Of a DNA stretch of 64,000 bases, positions 41,470-54,161 are shown in pieces. Location of the stretch: the NCBI GenBank assembly GCA_019918135.1, contig WBZZ01002414.1:122501-186500 (forward strand), given 5' to 3'. The translations under genes were made by a program, and so were the position numbers. This DNA comes from Paulinella micropora (Eukaryota > Cercozoa > Imbricatea > Euglyphida > Paulinellidae). Positions within the stretch are counted from its first letter, which is position 1. Each line of letters begins with the position of its first letter. The notes beneath the pieces are model-generated. The model was not told the origin of the DNA and made no database searches. It saw only the letters and a program-made list of their open reading frames with translations.

Positions 41470-42060
41470 ATTGGGAAGAATGGGTGGTTCGCATGGTGGA
41501 GAACGAGCCTGTTGACAAAGGTGTGCATATGCTGGAGGAGTGCGAGATGTGTAGCTTGCCTGGAAAGAAGAAGAGATGTGAGCGTTGCAAGATGGTGGTG
41601 TATTGCAATGAGGCCTGCCAGAAGCAAGATTACCCAGTTCACAAAATATTTTGTTTGTGGACGCGAAAAGATGATGTGAAGCCGTCGTGGCAGGCGGTTT
41701 ACGACAACAGGAGGTTGCTTCCGCCTCGAGGGCTTGGACCCATGGATCGACGTTGGCCAAGATGAGGGGGGACTTAGCCTACAACAGGATGCTACGATAT
41801 TGTCACATAATGCCGGAACCGGGGAAGACGGAGCTAATGCCACGCTACAATCGGGATCTGATGATGAACCCACCGTCGAACGTAATGCCATGGATGGAGA
41901 TAAGCTGGGAAGGCTTGATGGATGCTTTGGAAGAGGCGGACACCGAGAACCAAAGGATGATCTTGCGCGAAACGGCGATGCAATATCTGGCTCCGTTCGG
42001 TTACCCACCGGAGAGGAAGAGGCAAAGGTCCAGGACGTCTCAGGACGTGGAGAAAGCCTA
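41470..42060 (+). pseudogene. E2' MYND zinc finger module
   Basis: Cys/His pattern of the MYND family: CEMC, then CERC, VVYCNEACQ, then H and C spaced as in YPVHKIFC, at about 41550-41655. After it comes the phrase YNRMLRYCHI, which has a counterpart in E3 (YHRMMRYEL). In host proteins MYND fingers bind partner proteins; a role in this element is unknown. Fossil. Confidence 0.8.
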
Positions 42061-42499
42061 AGAAGTTAAGGAGGCCCAATCGGTCTCGCTGGAAGGTCAA
42101 CTGCCACAGCAACGCCAAGGTGAGCAACTGGGTGGGCAGGCAAGGACCTTGGGATCAACTTAATACGGTGAATACGATTCATCGAGACCTCACGGAGGTG
42201 GAACCGGTTCCAAGCACAGGGGATGATGCGGTGCCTGAAGAGGAAAAGAAGCCACCTAATACACCTCAGGAAGACGAGTATGAAGAAAACGCTACACACA
42301 TGATGGGTAGTGACCCGTCGGTGTGGTCGTTGGGGTCACCGCTCCATGGTGTACAGCAAGCTGGGGAAAGATATCTGGATTTACTTCGGCAACAAGAAGA
42401 ATTGGAGGATGAGGATGAAAAACCTAATGGGGTGGAGGCAAGCTCGGTTACGGATGGCGGTTCCAGTGGGCGACCTAGGGGCTTATGGCGTTTGAAGGG

Positions 42500-43880
42500 G
42501 ACGGGGGAGTAGGGGTGGAGACCGAGGTGTTCTTGGACTGCGGTACGACCCGTCACCTTGTTCCTGATGGCAGGATGTTACGAGATAAACAGGACGAGGA
42601 CCTGGAGCTGGTTGGGATCTCGGGGCCTACGAGGACGTCGGAAAAGGGGACAGCGTCGTTTGTTGGAGTCGATGGCTGTGGTGAACCGCGCGACGTGACG
42701 ATGGGCGAAACGTATAGCCTGGAAACGTTGGACAGGGGTGCTCTTCTCGGCGGGGCAACTGCAAAAGAAAGGCTATGCGATTATACTGCAGGGCAACGGT
42801 TTCTTTGTGACCAAAGAAAAGATTGAGGTTGACCCAGGGAAGCAGATATTGGTAGGCGATTTCGATCAGGACACCTGCCAGTATACATTTAAGCAAGCGG
42901 AGAAAGCAGGGGTGAAAGGACGAGATGAAAGCAAGTGCCCGTACCCTGGTCTGCTGCGTTTTGGAACACAACGATGAAGCCCTCTACGACAACTGACCTA
43001 CAATCCTCGCATGACGTCTGGCACTTTGGGGAGACGATGGGAAGACAGTTTGTCAGGATGAACAATATAAACCTTAAAGGCCGCTCAAGGGGTCGTTTGC
43101 CGACCTTTCTTGCACATCCTATCAAACAACTAAGATGAAACAACGCTCTAACTATGAGAGAGCTTCCTTGACTGTCTACGAAAGAGCTGGAGAGGATTGG
43201 AGAGGGGACGGGACTGGTAAGATTGCGTTTCCTATGTATGGAGGGACACCGTATTGCAATGTGTTTGTCAACAACGTCTCTGTCTATATCAAGAACCTTT
43301 GGGTACGGACAAGGGAGCAAGAGGGGACGCTGAGGCAAGTGGAAGAGCTGCAGGCATGGTCTCGCACGCAGACGGGCAATATGATGAAGAAATTCCGGAC
43401 GGACAAAGAGTGGGTGGCGACCTACATCAATGATCATTTGCGAAAGACAGGTGTGGAGCGACACTTGCCGGTTCGTGCGGATCCTAATAAGGATGCGTAC
43501 GCGGAAGCTGCGATAAAGATTGTGTTTAACCTTGCGGCTACGTTGCTGGTTGCACGATCTGTGCCTTTATACTTCCTACCTTTAGCGGTTAACTACTCTG
43601 TGTTTCTCCTCAACATGCAAGGGCGTGCTGGAGACAAGGTGTCGAGGCATGAAGCCTTCTACAAGAGGCCGCCGCCAAATTATTCGATTCTCTACCCATT
43701 TGGATGCCTCTGTGTAATCTATAAAGGGGACAAGAAGGGAGAAGAGAAAGGGGAGCCTGGTGTGTTTCTGGGAGTTATTAATGTGGAGCAGTCAGCCTAC
43801 GTCGTGTGGAGCTACTACGAGGGCAGGATCAAGACATCAGCTGACGCGGTGGTGAAGGAGCCTACGGTGCATGCGTAACC
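42500..43880 (+). pseudogene. E2' protease and integrase region
   Basis: A protease-like stretch with FLDCGTTRHLVP near 42530 is followed by integrase remnants. These include KKFRTDKEWVATYI (about 43390-43430) and the copia phrase NKDAYAEAAIK with FGCLCVIYKG near 43700. Fossil in several pieces. Confidence 0.7.
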
Positions 43881-44399
43881 TACTTTGTACCCAAAAGGGA
43901 GAATGGCGTCGTCGTACCAGCATGCCTTTCACACTTCTGAAAAGTTCGACAGGAGTTTGTGGGGAAAAGTGACGGTACACCCGGTACATTTTTCACCAAG
44001 GACGAGTGGCAAGTCATTAGTGGGTTGCCAGAGGTGGCGCTGGGTACCGTCCCAGTGACTGGGAATGAGAGCTCAATTGCTGGAAGCAACGGTAAGGGTG
44101 TTGAGCAAGACCAACAGAGCGACGAAGGTGTTGTGAGGTTGGTCGACAACGAGGAGACACCAAGCTTGGACACTTCTGCAACAGCTGCTTTGGGCAAACG
44201 TGCTGGTGGGGGTGTAGGAGTTGCGTCCAGGCAGAGTCGTGAGAAGGGGGTTCGTGGGCAGCTGTGGGAAATTCCGATGCCTATGATGCAGTGGGTCGTA
44301 GGGATGCGAGGGGTGTGCCTGTTCGGTGGACAGAAAACACTATTGATGTGTCGACCATTACTAATCAACCGAGAAATAGAAAGCAAACGAATGCTAGCA

Positions 44400-46025
44400 A
44401 TTTCCGCTCTGGTGCATTTCTCGTGACAACACCGGTTCCCTATCGTTCGGCGAGGGAGTGGGGGAAATTCAATGAGCTGAGGTTTGCAGATATAGACAAG
44501 CGTTTGCGATTGGGGGCCATCAAGGAGAGGCATGTCAGCGAGAAGCCGCCTGGTGAGCCTGCGGTGCCAATGAGATTTGCAGACTTTGAAAAGAGGAACG
44601 AGTCGGGGGGAGAGGTGGTAGAGAGGAAGTCAAGGCTGGCGGGCATTGGGTGTGCTCAACCCAAGTGGCAATAGTAACAGTCACAAATAAATTAAATACG
44701 ACGCAGTGGATATACCAACGAGCAGGATTGAGTTGGTGTGGCTAACGTGTGCGTTGGCAGTGCTGCAGGGCACTGAGTTGTTTGGTAGTGACGAGGAGAG
44801 TGCTTTTTCGAATGTCAAGCTAGATCAAGGGGTGTGGTTGCAGCCCCCGAAAGGTTATGCTGCTCCGAATACGCTCTACTTAGCAACAGGAGGAGTCAAT
44901 GGGTTGAAGCAGTCGGGGCATGTTTACTGGTACACGAGGGTAGTGCCGACACAGAAAAAGCTTGGTTTTATTCAGAGTGTGATTGAGCCAACGCTGTTTG
45001 GCAGGATTGACAAGGTGACGGGTAAGACTGAGACGTTAACGTACCACGTTGATGATAGCATCCATGCTGCGAGTTCGGGGGAGAGTCGTGATACATACAT
45101 CAAGAGGTTGAATGAGGAATGGGGCAACGTTAAGGACTTGGGGCCCTTGAAGGAGTTCGTCTCCTTATCGTTCAAGGTTGAAAGAGTGGGCGGGGTGTAT
45201 AGCATGACGATCCTGCAAACCGAGTACATTGCGACGTTGATGCATCGGTTCAAGAGGAGTGATGGAAGGGAGTGGATGCCTGCGCGTACGCCCTGGCTAC
45301 CGGAGGGGTCAAAGATGGAGCCGGCTATGTTGGGGTATAGCCCTCAGGAGATTGTCGGCAGCTATATCTATCTCAAGGCGAGCGTGCTTGAGTCGGTCTT
45401 ACCGGTGAGCGTTATTGCAGAGCATCAGTCGGACAGGGACAAGTTTGATTACTGCGCTGCTGAACAAATCATGAAATACTTTGTGCATGTGATGCATCGT
45501 GGGGTAAAGTATTCATCGAATGGAAACAGGATCATTGAGGCTGATGCTGATTCATCGTTGGGGAATGGCTCGAAGATGTACTCGTGAACAGGCGGGTGTG
45601 TGTTTTTGGCCAATGGCCCTATTACGGTGAGGGCAAGTACGCAGAAGCACCTGGCTACGGGAACTCAGGAGAGTGAGACGTACGGGCTTTCGGAGGTGAT
45701 TCATGATGCGATCGCGTGCAAGAACGTGGTGATGTCGCTGCCGTGGTCGGAGGGGAATGAATTGAAGGTGGAGTTGGAGTCGGCACCCGTGATCCGAGTT
45801 GACAATCAGGCGGTGTGGTTGTCGGCACCGAAGGCGGTGTTTGGGGAAAAGTTGCGTCATATTGCTTTGCGGTATTGCCATATTGCCGAATCGATAGGGA
45901 AGGGGGAGATAGTGCTTAGGTGGGTTGCGTCGGGGGATAACCGAGCAGACATTTTATCGAAGCGCATCCCTAGTCCATCTGTCTTCCGAATTGGTGCTGA
46001 TCGTTTGTCGGATTTCGCGAAGTAG
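44400..46025 (+). pseudogene. E2' reverse transcriptase and RNase H region
   Basis: Copia RT with GSDEESAFSNVKLDQGVWLQ near 44790-44850, GGVNGLKQSG, and YHVDDSIHA near 45040 (the YxDD box), then the thumb-like region. RNase H is seen at 45600-46025 with ETYGLSEVIHDAIA, RHIALRYCHIAE and NRADILSK. Fossil. Confidence 0.85.
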
Positions 46026-46125
46026 TGACATTGGTAGTCAAGGACTTGACTGTGCTCCTATGTGAGTTATAGTGTAACTATATGTGACACTGTTATATTC
46101 ATACTCATATCGAATTAGGGGGAGC

Positions 46126-46617
46126 TTTATACCAATTTGGATAAGGGTTAGATTGTATTGATAATTCGATAGACCGTATTGATAACATTGAGGTATTATT
46201 ATTGATTAGACGGACCGACACATGATTTATTTGTTGTTAGTTCTGACACTTGTAATTACAGTGATCAGGTCATACACGCGGTTTGGTGCGCGCCTATTTA
46301 CCTCAATCAGTTCTAGTTATTAAAGTTCTCATATTTGCCAAATCTAGCAAGTCACCAAGTGCTCCGGTCTAGGACCTGACCTCTACGCTTGAATAAACAG
46401 GTGGATTTTATTACATTGCATGCTCACCACACCCAGAGAGGCGACTTTGTAGTATGTATTCATTTTCTGTTCAAGTCCGTTCAAGTTCATTGCACACATA
46501 GGACAGTCCCTCAGCCAAGCCTCCGACCATCGAGTAGCAAACATCTAATAAGGTCTCCTTTGCAAATTCCAGACCTTTTTGCTACACGGTGGGTCTTTTA
46601 CGTTCAGGTGTGACGAA
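46126..46617 (+). repeat. LTR-like region after E2' RNase H
   Basis: AT-rich region behind a polypurine tract, shared with 7216-7715 on the minus strand, with AATAAA at about 46392. It occupies the place of a 3' LTR, but only one copy occurs in each element, so its right end cannot be set. Confidence 0.55.
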
Positions 46618-47283
46618 ATGAGTCTTCCAGCCTCGTTTCCACGCCCCAATTACAACCTGGTCTCCAAGGAAGTCTACTATCGTGAAGAGTGTCTCAACAT
46701 TTTTCGCACGCTGCACACCACCCTCAAGGTCCCATTAATGGATACGTACCGCAAGGCCCTCAAGGACTGCTCGGCAAAGAAGCTCTCTCCCCAGACGGAT
46801 GGAATCAGCCGCGCCCACTTCATCAAGGTAGTCCTCATGACCTTAGAGAAAGACCTTTGCCCCCTCCTAGCGAAAGCGGTTAAGGATGGTCTTCTCAACC
46901 TGGAGGAGCCTTTTATCCCCATGCAGCCCCTTGAGCAAATGGTGGATTACTGGCTTGACTCCTCTGTTTTCCACAAGTGGACCTCTTTTAGGGGTGAAAG
47001 AGACTTAGTTATTAGTCGGTACAATGACCTTGCGAAAAAAGTTGGTTGGATTTTATCCCCGGATTACGTCCCCAGCTCTTTGCGCTACGGGACGGGAGCT
47101 CTGCCCACGGGCACGGTGGCACCTACTATGGGACTATCTCGCCCTCTGCCGGCAGCTGCAACAATGACTACGACCACGACGATGGCGATGCCTACGGCTA
47201 CGGCGACAGCTGGATTGCCGGCTGTTATTCCTTGCATTTCTCATACATATCATCTGAAATATATTTTGAATATTAATTCGTAA
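46618..47283 (+). CDS. Hypothetical ORF behind the E2' LTR region, 221 aa
   Basis: Open frame from the ATG at 46618 (MSLPASFPRPNYN). The first 108 residues are repeated at 6890-7215; the tail differs. The middle (EECLNIFRTLHTTLK, then AHFIKVVLMTLEKDLCPLL) looks helical; the last 60 residues are Thr/Ala-rich and low in complexity. No family recognised. It may be the gag start of an element joined in tandem through a shared LTR, or flanking DNA copied with the element. Host origin is not shown. Confidence 0.45.
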   Translation: MSLPASFPRPNYNLVSKEVYYREECLNIFRTLHTTLKVPLMDTYRKALKDCSAKKLSPQTDGISRAHFIKVVLMTLEKDLCPLLAKAVKDGLLNLEEPFIPMQPLEQMVDYWLDSSVFHKWTSFRGERDLVISRYNDLAKKVGWILSPDYVPSSLRYGTGALPTGTVAPTMGLSRPLPAAATMTTTTTMAMPTATATAGLPAVIPCISHTYHLKYILNINS

Positions 47284-47823
47284 CCGGTATTAATTTCTCC
47301 ATTAAGGACAATACAACCGGTGTTTCCTCGGTCTTGGCGTAACGATCGAAACAGTTATAACGTACCGTTACTTACGGTACGCCGTTACTCACGGACTGAT
47401 TGGCCATTGCCAATATTTACGATACTCAGTTGACATTGCCAATGTCATTTGAATCAGTGCCACTTTATTAGTTTCTCCACTAATATCTGTCTCTGACTCA
47501 TCACTGTTTCGAGCTTTACGATGCTGTGGAACCACATGTTCATAAAGGTACAAACTGTTCAGAGCGCGCCCTATCTTACCCGTATTTCCATACAGACTTC
47601 AGCTGAGGCACGCAGCTAGCTTGAGGCACGCTCCCTCACAGGTCGTTACCGAGTTGTACCTTCTCCCTTCTCATTAAATTATTATTAGCGTCCGTAATAT
47701 ACCAGTGTCAGTCGTATTACCGTCCGCAGTATTCCCGTCCGTCGTATTACCGTCCGCAGTATTCCCGTCCGTTGTTTTAGGTACAAGTATTCTACTCGGA
47801 AGATTCATCCGTGTCGATAAAGA

Positions 47824-49190
47824 ATGGCAGGTCATGAGCCAGCACTCTATCTTTTGAAGACACCGCGCCTACCACTAACTACACAGAAGTCAGTGGAAGA
47901 TGCGCAAAGGTTCAACAACTTTCGCTGGAGTTTCCTCCAATGGGCCGAAGCAGCCGACCCCAAGATGCTCATCAGTCTTCGCGACGACACGTCTCCTATT
48001 ACGAGAGCCGAGATGAAGATCATGATCCATCCTTAACCAGCACCAGCCCCGGGGGTAGAAGACCCCGACCAACAATTACGAGTCAATGTTCAAGCTCTGC
48101 CCAACCCACCAAGGGAACAACTAGCAGCATGCTTCACTGCCCAATAACAGCTCAAAATGAGGACCAAAGTAAGAGCATTCATTGCCGAAGCAGTGAATGG
48201 ACACCCCATCCTCCTTTCACTAAGGGCAGCTTGACGAGAGCCGCACCAAATGTGGCAACACCTCATCCAAGAGTTTTGCCTTTCAGACGATATCCAACTC
48301 GCTCGATTGCAAACAGAGCTCCACGCCGACCGGATTCCCCCTGGAGCCGACGTGGAGAAGTGGATCAACAGTTTTTCAACACGCTTCGACGAGATGCTAG
48401 CCTGTGGACAAGCCTTCGTCGACTCCTTCAAGTGTCAAGAGTTGTTAAAGTGGATCAAGAACGCTGCACATCTCAACATGTCGGAGGCACCGAACAGCTT
48501 GTACTATAGCAAGACCGGACCAGCGGCGAAGCCTACATATCCACAACTTTGCGAACAACTCAAGCTACTGGTACAAGCAAACAAGCTTACCGAAAACTTC
48601 GACTCGATGTCCCTGGACCATGTGGATGAAAAGTCTTCTAGCACCACTCTCTACGCACAAGACACACGACAACCGCTATCGCCGACATCACTTCGCAGAT
48701 GCTTCAACTGCAACGACAAGAACCACCTTCGAAACGATTGCTGGCGTACGTGTCAACGCGAAGAATGCACACAACAAAACGGCAAGCCCCCTACGCACTC
48801 TGGGGCAGAATGTACTCGTGGACGACGCCCTGACGATGCTCGTGGTCGCTCACCTAGTCGCGCAAGGTCGAGGAGCCGCTCACCGTCAACGAGCACATCA
48901 TCCCGAGTGGACCGCCGTGCACAAGCCCCAACCCGTAACCGAAGGGGCAATACTGTCCGTTTTGCTCAAGACATTGAAACGACCGACCCGGTAGAGTTTA
49001 CATCTGATGTAGCAGATGACTGGTGCAATCTCATATGCGATGAAGATGAGGATTTCGACAATGACGGGTCCGTACAAGAGGAGATGAAAATCTCCATGCA
49101 GCCAGCCCCAGGGAGGCCGCCAACTGTACAATCCCCGCAAAATGTCAACGTCGAGCCTCAACTCCCAGTCACTCCCACCCTCTAATGTCT
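47824..49190 (+). pseudogene. E3 gag region with zinc knuckle
   Basis: Starts MAGHEPALYLLKTPRL at 47824. The later part has the copia gag phrase EKWINSFSTRFDEML and a CCHC knuckle, CFNCNDKNHLRNDC, near 48703-48745, then an Arg/Ser-rich stretch (RGRSPSRARSRSRS) and an acidic tail. Fossil. Confidence 0.8.
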
Positions 49191-49359
49191 CCACTGCTAT
49201 CCCAATTTTGGACGCCCGTGGAGTAGTCAATATCCACAACGACTACGTCGTCGACCCTTCGGTTCGGCCACCCAACTTACCATGGGAATCGCTCTCGCGT
49301 CACCAGCAGTTGGACGAATTTCGAAAATGACTTTCGAACCAAACTCAATGTTTGGGTCT

Positions 49360-50380
49360 TCCTAACCAAACTTTACCGCAAGGTCGGTAAACCAGCAGGC
49401 TTCCCAGTCCCACCCCGTCATTGGCCGCCGGAATGGAGAGTGGAAGCCCCGAGGAACTACATCTACCCAAGAGAAGACCCATGGTTTCCGAACGAGACGC
49501 TCATGGCTACCGTTCCTTTCTTGGACTGGGTCAGCGAACAGAAGGTACATACGCTGGATCGCCCACACATGCAAGGAAGCCAACGCACTATCAGCTCTCC
49601 AGTTCGACCTACAAACAGATGCAGAGTGGAAGTACAAATTTCTCCGTATACAGATGTAATCCTATCAACATCTCAATCGCATTCTGTCATACCTGGCGCT
49701 CCGTGGTTTCACGTCACCGACGTCCACATTTGTTACAGGCATGCAAAACGAGTCGAGATGGACTACTGGTCTATAGTATTACGCAAGAAGTTCAACATTT
49801 GGCCCGAAGGATGGCAAAGCATCTCACCGATGTGCCGCAATTGCGATCTATACCATGACACTGGCATGCTACCGATTGGCCTAGATTCCGACGCACCAGT
49901 TCCCCCGGCCTCATGTGAATTCTGCGACAAGACAGACACAGCAACTAAGCCACGCAAGCTATACAGCGGGTGCAATTGGGTTAAATACTGCGACACTAAC
50001 TGTCAGAAGCGAGACCGAGCCGCCCACCGTCGCTTCTGTTTCTTCGCGTCTTCATCAGTAAACGAGCTTTTTCGCAACAAACTGCATCAGAAAATTATGC
50101 CCGGCTGTGGAATTGGCTCAACAAATGGCAGATTTGCGGACTTTGCGTATCACCGGATGATGCGATACGAGTTAACCGAAAAGACCGGCGAGGTAATATC
50201 AACTCTACCAAACGAATATGGTATGGGGACGTTAGAGAGATCCTACGCCGTCTCGCCGGCTACCCACAGTATGAACCAGACAAATCCAGCCGTACCATCT
50301 ATACTGCAGCAGCCAACATTCAGCAAAGAGCTCGCTTCGACGACAACTTCCTTGTACGGTCTTTCACCGGGATGATGGTT
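49360..50380 (+). pseudogene. E3 MYND zinc finger module
   Basis: A linker (PRNYIYPREDPWF, then VPFLDWVSEQK) is followed by a MYND-type pattern at about 49915-50040: CEFC, then VKYCDTNCQKRD and AHRRFC. After it, FADFAYHRMMRYEL matches the phrase behind the E2' finger. The module sits between gag and protease, as in E2'. Fossil. Confidence 0.78.
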
Positions 50381-50639
50381 GACGAAGAACAAGACGAATA
50401 CGTTACCTTGCAAAGAAGCACCGACATGGAACTACTCGAACCGCCTATGGGCATAGAGTATAAGGATGGATCACAACCATTCATGTTCCCAGCTGAACTT
50501 TACGGATGCAACACAACAGACGAACAATATCGACATATGATGATGAACAAAGTAACTGTCAACTATGGACAGACAGACGACAACAACATGGAGTCACAGA
50601 TGGAACTGTTCTCAACACGGAAGACGACTCAGAAGATGA

Positions 50640-53397
50640 AGTCTTGACCCCGTCCTTGTTCCCACCGGTTCACACCATCTTCGACACCGGAAGCAACCGT
50701 ACGATTATTCACGACTCCGTAGACTGCTCCGATCTACGCATGAAACAAACAGTAGTTGGTGGAGTCAACAACAGTCAAATCAAGTTCGACCCTACAGCAA
50801 CAGGCTATGTTCCTACAGTGACTGGCATGGGCCAACAAAACTGGCTAGAGCTACCTAAATCACTGATCTCTGAATCTACCTACAACTTGGTTTCGCCTGG
50901 CGTTTTGGATAGTACACGAGGCTACTCTTTCCTACTTCAGAATGGATAAGTGGTGATGATGAACAAGCCCATCAAGATCATTAAAGCATGGCGACCAAAC
51001 GTTATAGCCAGGGGGCGAGTGACAGCTAGTCGCCTCTATCGAGCTGACAATTTTACAGACCAGCCTCTGGACTTCAACACACGACATGTCCCTGAAGGAC
51101 GACACACCGACAACAGGGGGAGCAAGGCACTCTCTCTTTTCGCAAACAAGGCTGTCCCTAAACGCCACCTTGCTCTATTTGCTTCAAGCCGCAGATCCAA
51201 ACAACCAATACCAGCAATGGTTGTGCATCGAATGTCCGGTCACTGCAATACTAAAGCAATGGATGAAGTCGCAAAGGCACTTGACAGGCCTATCGCTGGT
51301 CGAGCCTGGCAAGAAAAAATTCCGCGTATGTGTCCCAGATGCAATATAGTCAAAGCTCCACGTTTGCCCTACACCCCGAGCAGCATGAGAAGTTGGACTC
51401 CCACTTCGAGCTTCACCAAGCATTATGCATGGACTATCGTGGAACTTATGGCTGCGTCTCGTTGCAAGGGAACAAGTACAAGCTTGTGTTCAAGCCATCT
51501 ATTGCAGGCATGTCACCGAACTTCTACAACCCTTCTCGCTCGTCTGACATCTCCTTTCCACAAATAACGAAAGCATTTGTCTTCTACGAACGACAATCAG
51601 AAGTCAAAGCAAAACAGTTACGAGCAGATGGGGAATTCGTTGCCAACGTTTTGGTCAAGTGGTGCGAAAGTCAAGGAGTCATCCTCAAAATCACCCACCT
51701 GAAGAACCCCGCAACGATTCAGTAGCAGAACGAGAAATGCTCACAGCAGAGTGGCGAGCTACTGCAATTCGTGTTGACGCCCAGCTGCCAGAGTTCATGT
51801 GGCAAGAATGTGACAATGCCGAATGAGCTACACGCATGGTTACTCCCTACGCTACTGGCATGTACCGTGGCAAATCGCCCTACGAACTAACTATGAAACA
51901 CAAGCTACCCCTCGACTTCCTAAAGCCTATTGGATGCTTAGCTTTTGTTCGTCTGCTAGACAAGGACAGAGAAAAAAAAAACCTATGGCCTACCCTGTCA
52001 TCCTCGTTGGATACAATTTATTTCGCCGGCTTTATCGGTTCTGGGTTAAAGGCAGCAAAATTCTGGAAGCAAGGAATGCAAAGTTCAACCCCTTGACTCG
52101 TGGCCTCGGTTGAAGCAAGACCTTGGGAGTTCGACGAGCACAACCTCCACCAACCGTCTTTTACTGTTGCTCCACTGCCACAGTCACAAGTGCCACCGTC
52201 GACAGAAACGTTAAGACAATTGTTGGGCCAAGTCAGGTCAGACTTACCCGTTGGAGCGCGAGACACAGTCAAAGAGGAAGAGGATGACGAGCTAGAAGGC
52301 GACTTTATTTTTCAAGAACCAATCGCACGACTCCCCCAACCTGTGCTCCAACCTGACCCTCTCGTGCCAGAACCACTCCGTCGCGAAATTCAGACCGAAC
52401 GCAAGGTTGCAGGCGCCCATGTCCCCTCAGCCTCTCAAGCTCAACCAGACGCCCACTCAGCTTTCGTAGCCCTTTGCGTTCCCAACCGTCCATTCAACGT
52501 CTCGCCCCCAGAGACATTTCGAGTGCAATCTCGAACAATAATGTTATCGACGGAAAACGGGAACGCAAACGGACACCAGCCGACCACGCAACACATCACG
52601 TGAAAGTGGCCCTCGATCTGCAGACGGCAGACGAAACCAATGGAACACAACGTGTCCCAACCACTCTGATAGACGATGTGCCGACAACCAACGACAACGA
52701 GCCTGCTTGGTGCTTGTTCACTAGGACGTTGCGTGTGCCCGAGAAGCAACTCGACATGTACCCCCAGATCATCGAGGCTCGACGAGCGGAGATACAAGGT
52801 CTCTACGACGCTGGTTGCCTCGTATGGACGCCACGTTCTGAAGCGTACAGATTATTATCAAAACCTGTTGCTACAGGCTTTGTAGACGCGATCAAGATCA
52901 ACGAGAGTGACGCGGGTCAGCTCTACAAATCAAGGCTGGTGTATATTTGGAAACCACATGACACCTTTCCAACAATACAACCCCTATGAAGTGTCCTCAC
53001 CCGTTGCCCAGAATTTCACCTTACTTATGTTATATTCCGTCATGGTGGCTTTGAATTGTCTGATTAAGCAAACCAACTTTTCACAAGCATGTACACACGC
53101 CGACATGATCGATGTCGTATTTGCTGTTCCCCCTCCTCAATTCAGGCACCCGTCGAAACCAGACCAAGTATGGCGCGTCATGAAGGCGGCCTTTACGGCT
53201 CTCCACAAGCTGGCCGACGTTGGTTCGACCACCTCGCGGCTGCACTTCGCAAACTTAGCTACGACCAATCTAACGTTGACGCATGCGTCTTTTTCTTACG
53301 TAATGATAGTACAAACTTTCCCCCGTTGTTCATCCGCAACCCAACATCCATTCCATGGATCCTGCTACTCAAAACAGACGACATGACGCTATGGTAA
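50640..53397 (+). pseudogene. E3 protease, integrase and partial reverse transcriptase
   Basis: Protease with HTIFDTGSNRTIIHDS near 50670-50715 (D-T-G-S form). Integrase region with MVVHRMSGHCNTKAMDE and CPRCNIVKAP (the His/Cys zinc region) and the later phrase YRGKSPYELTMKHKLP with PIGCLAF near 51860-51945. RT part with KINESDAGQLYKSRL near 52900 and KQTNFSQACTHADMID near 53080. Fossil in several pieces. Confidence 0.8.
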
Positions 53398-53400
53398 ATA

Positions 53401-54063
53401 ATAATGCGCCAAAGGTCGTACGGTCGTACGACCACGCAAGTTTCGTGAATTTATTAAAATGCTAAGATATTGCGTTAAAAGTTGATTTTAATTAATATTA
53501 ATATTAATTTTTGCTCAAATCATTAATAAAACTTTACTTTAATGCGCTTCAGACCGGTCTGGACTTAGCCTGGCAAAAAAAAATGCTCCAGTCGCAATTT
53601 TGTTTTCTGAAAAATTAAAGGCAAATTTCTGCAAGATCATGGGACTAACGTCATGGAACTAATGATTTCGAGTATTTTATTCATTATTAGTAGCTCCAAA
53701 GCATTAGTTCAATGAAGAACACTTCCGAAAAGCTGACTTAGTAGGAAAAATTGCGTCGGAATCTTACTTTAGGCAATGCGTCGGAAAGAATTTTATTACC
53801 TTCCGACGCATTGCCTACACGTGAGCCTTGCCTGCCGCGGCCTACGTATGCATCGAAACAAACGAAAACAATAAACAGTACAAGATAGTGTGCTTCTTTT
53901 ACATTCTATCTTATACTGGTTATTAGCTTCTGGGGCCGAATGGAAAATAAGCTGGATTGAAGACGGCGCGGTCCACCAAAAATGCTACTCCCTAGGACCA
54001 GGAGACAAGTTTCAGGGCGAACCTCTTCCCTCCACATCTCACACACACACTGACGAGAGAAAA

Positions 54064-54110
<47 letters not shown>

Positions 54111-54111
54111 A

Positions 54112-54161
<50 letters not shown>

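Larger units (their letters stand above)
41399..46617 (+). mobile_element. Ty1/copia-like LTR retrotransposon E2' (5' part missing)
   Basis: Fossil copia element on the plus strand. Its left part is cut off by LINE D. Parts: MYND-type zinc finger module about 41470-42060, protease about 42500-42730, integrase about 43000-43880, reverse transcriptase about 44400-45590, RNase H 45600-46025, polypurine-type tract 46116-46125, LTR-like region from about 46126. The far LTR end is not defined because no second LTR is present. Broken, with roughly eight to ten breaks. The last 1.3 kb is almost identical to 6890-8175. Confidence 0.85.
47284..53400 (+). mobile_element. Ty1/copia-like LTR retrotransposon E3 (3' part missing)
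   Basis: Fossil copia element on the plus strand. Parts: leader or LTR-like region 47284-47823 with a perfect 30-bp tandem pair at 47711-47770; gag about 47824-49190 with a zinc knuckle; linker and MYND module about 49360-50380; protease about 50640-50950; integrase about 51180-52100; acidic spacer about 52100-52700; reverse transcriptase about 52710-53397, where the element ends within the RT domain. RNase H and a 3' LTR are not seen. Broken, with roughly eight to ten breaks. It belongs to the same lineage as E2' by its MYND module. Confidence 0.85.

Noticed and set aside
53810-54160. CRISPR-like array in the TAG region
   Set aside because: A plain trinucleotide array without distinct spacers, in a eukaryotic context.
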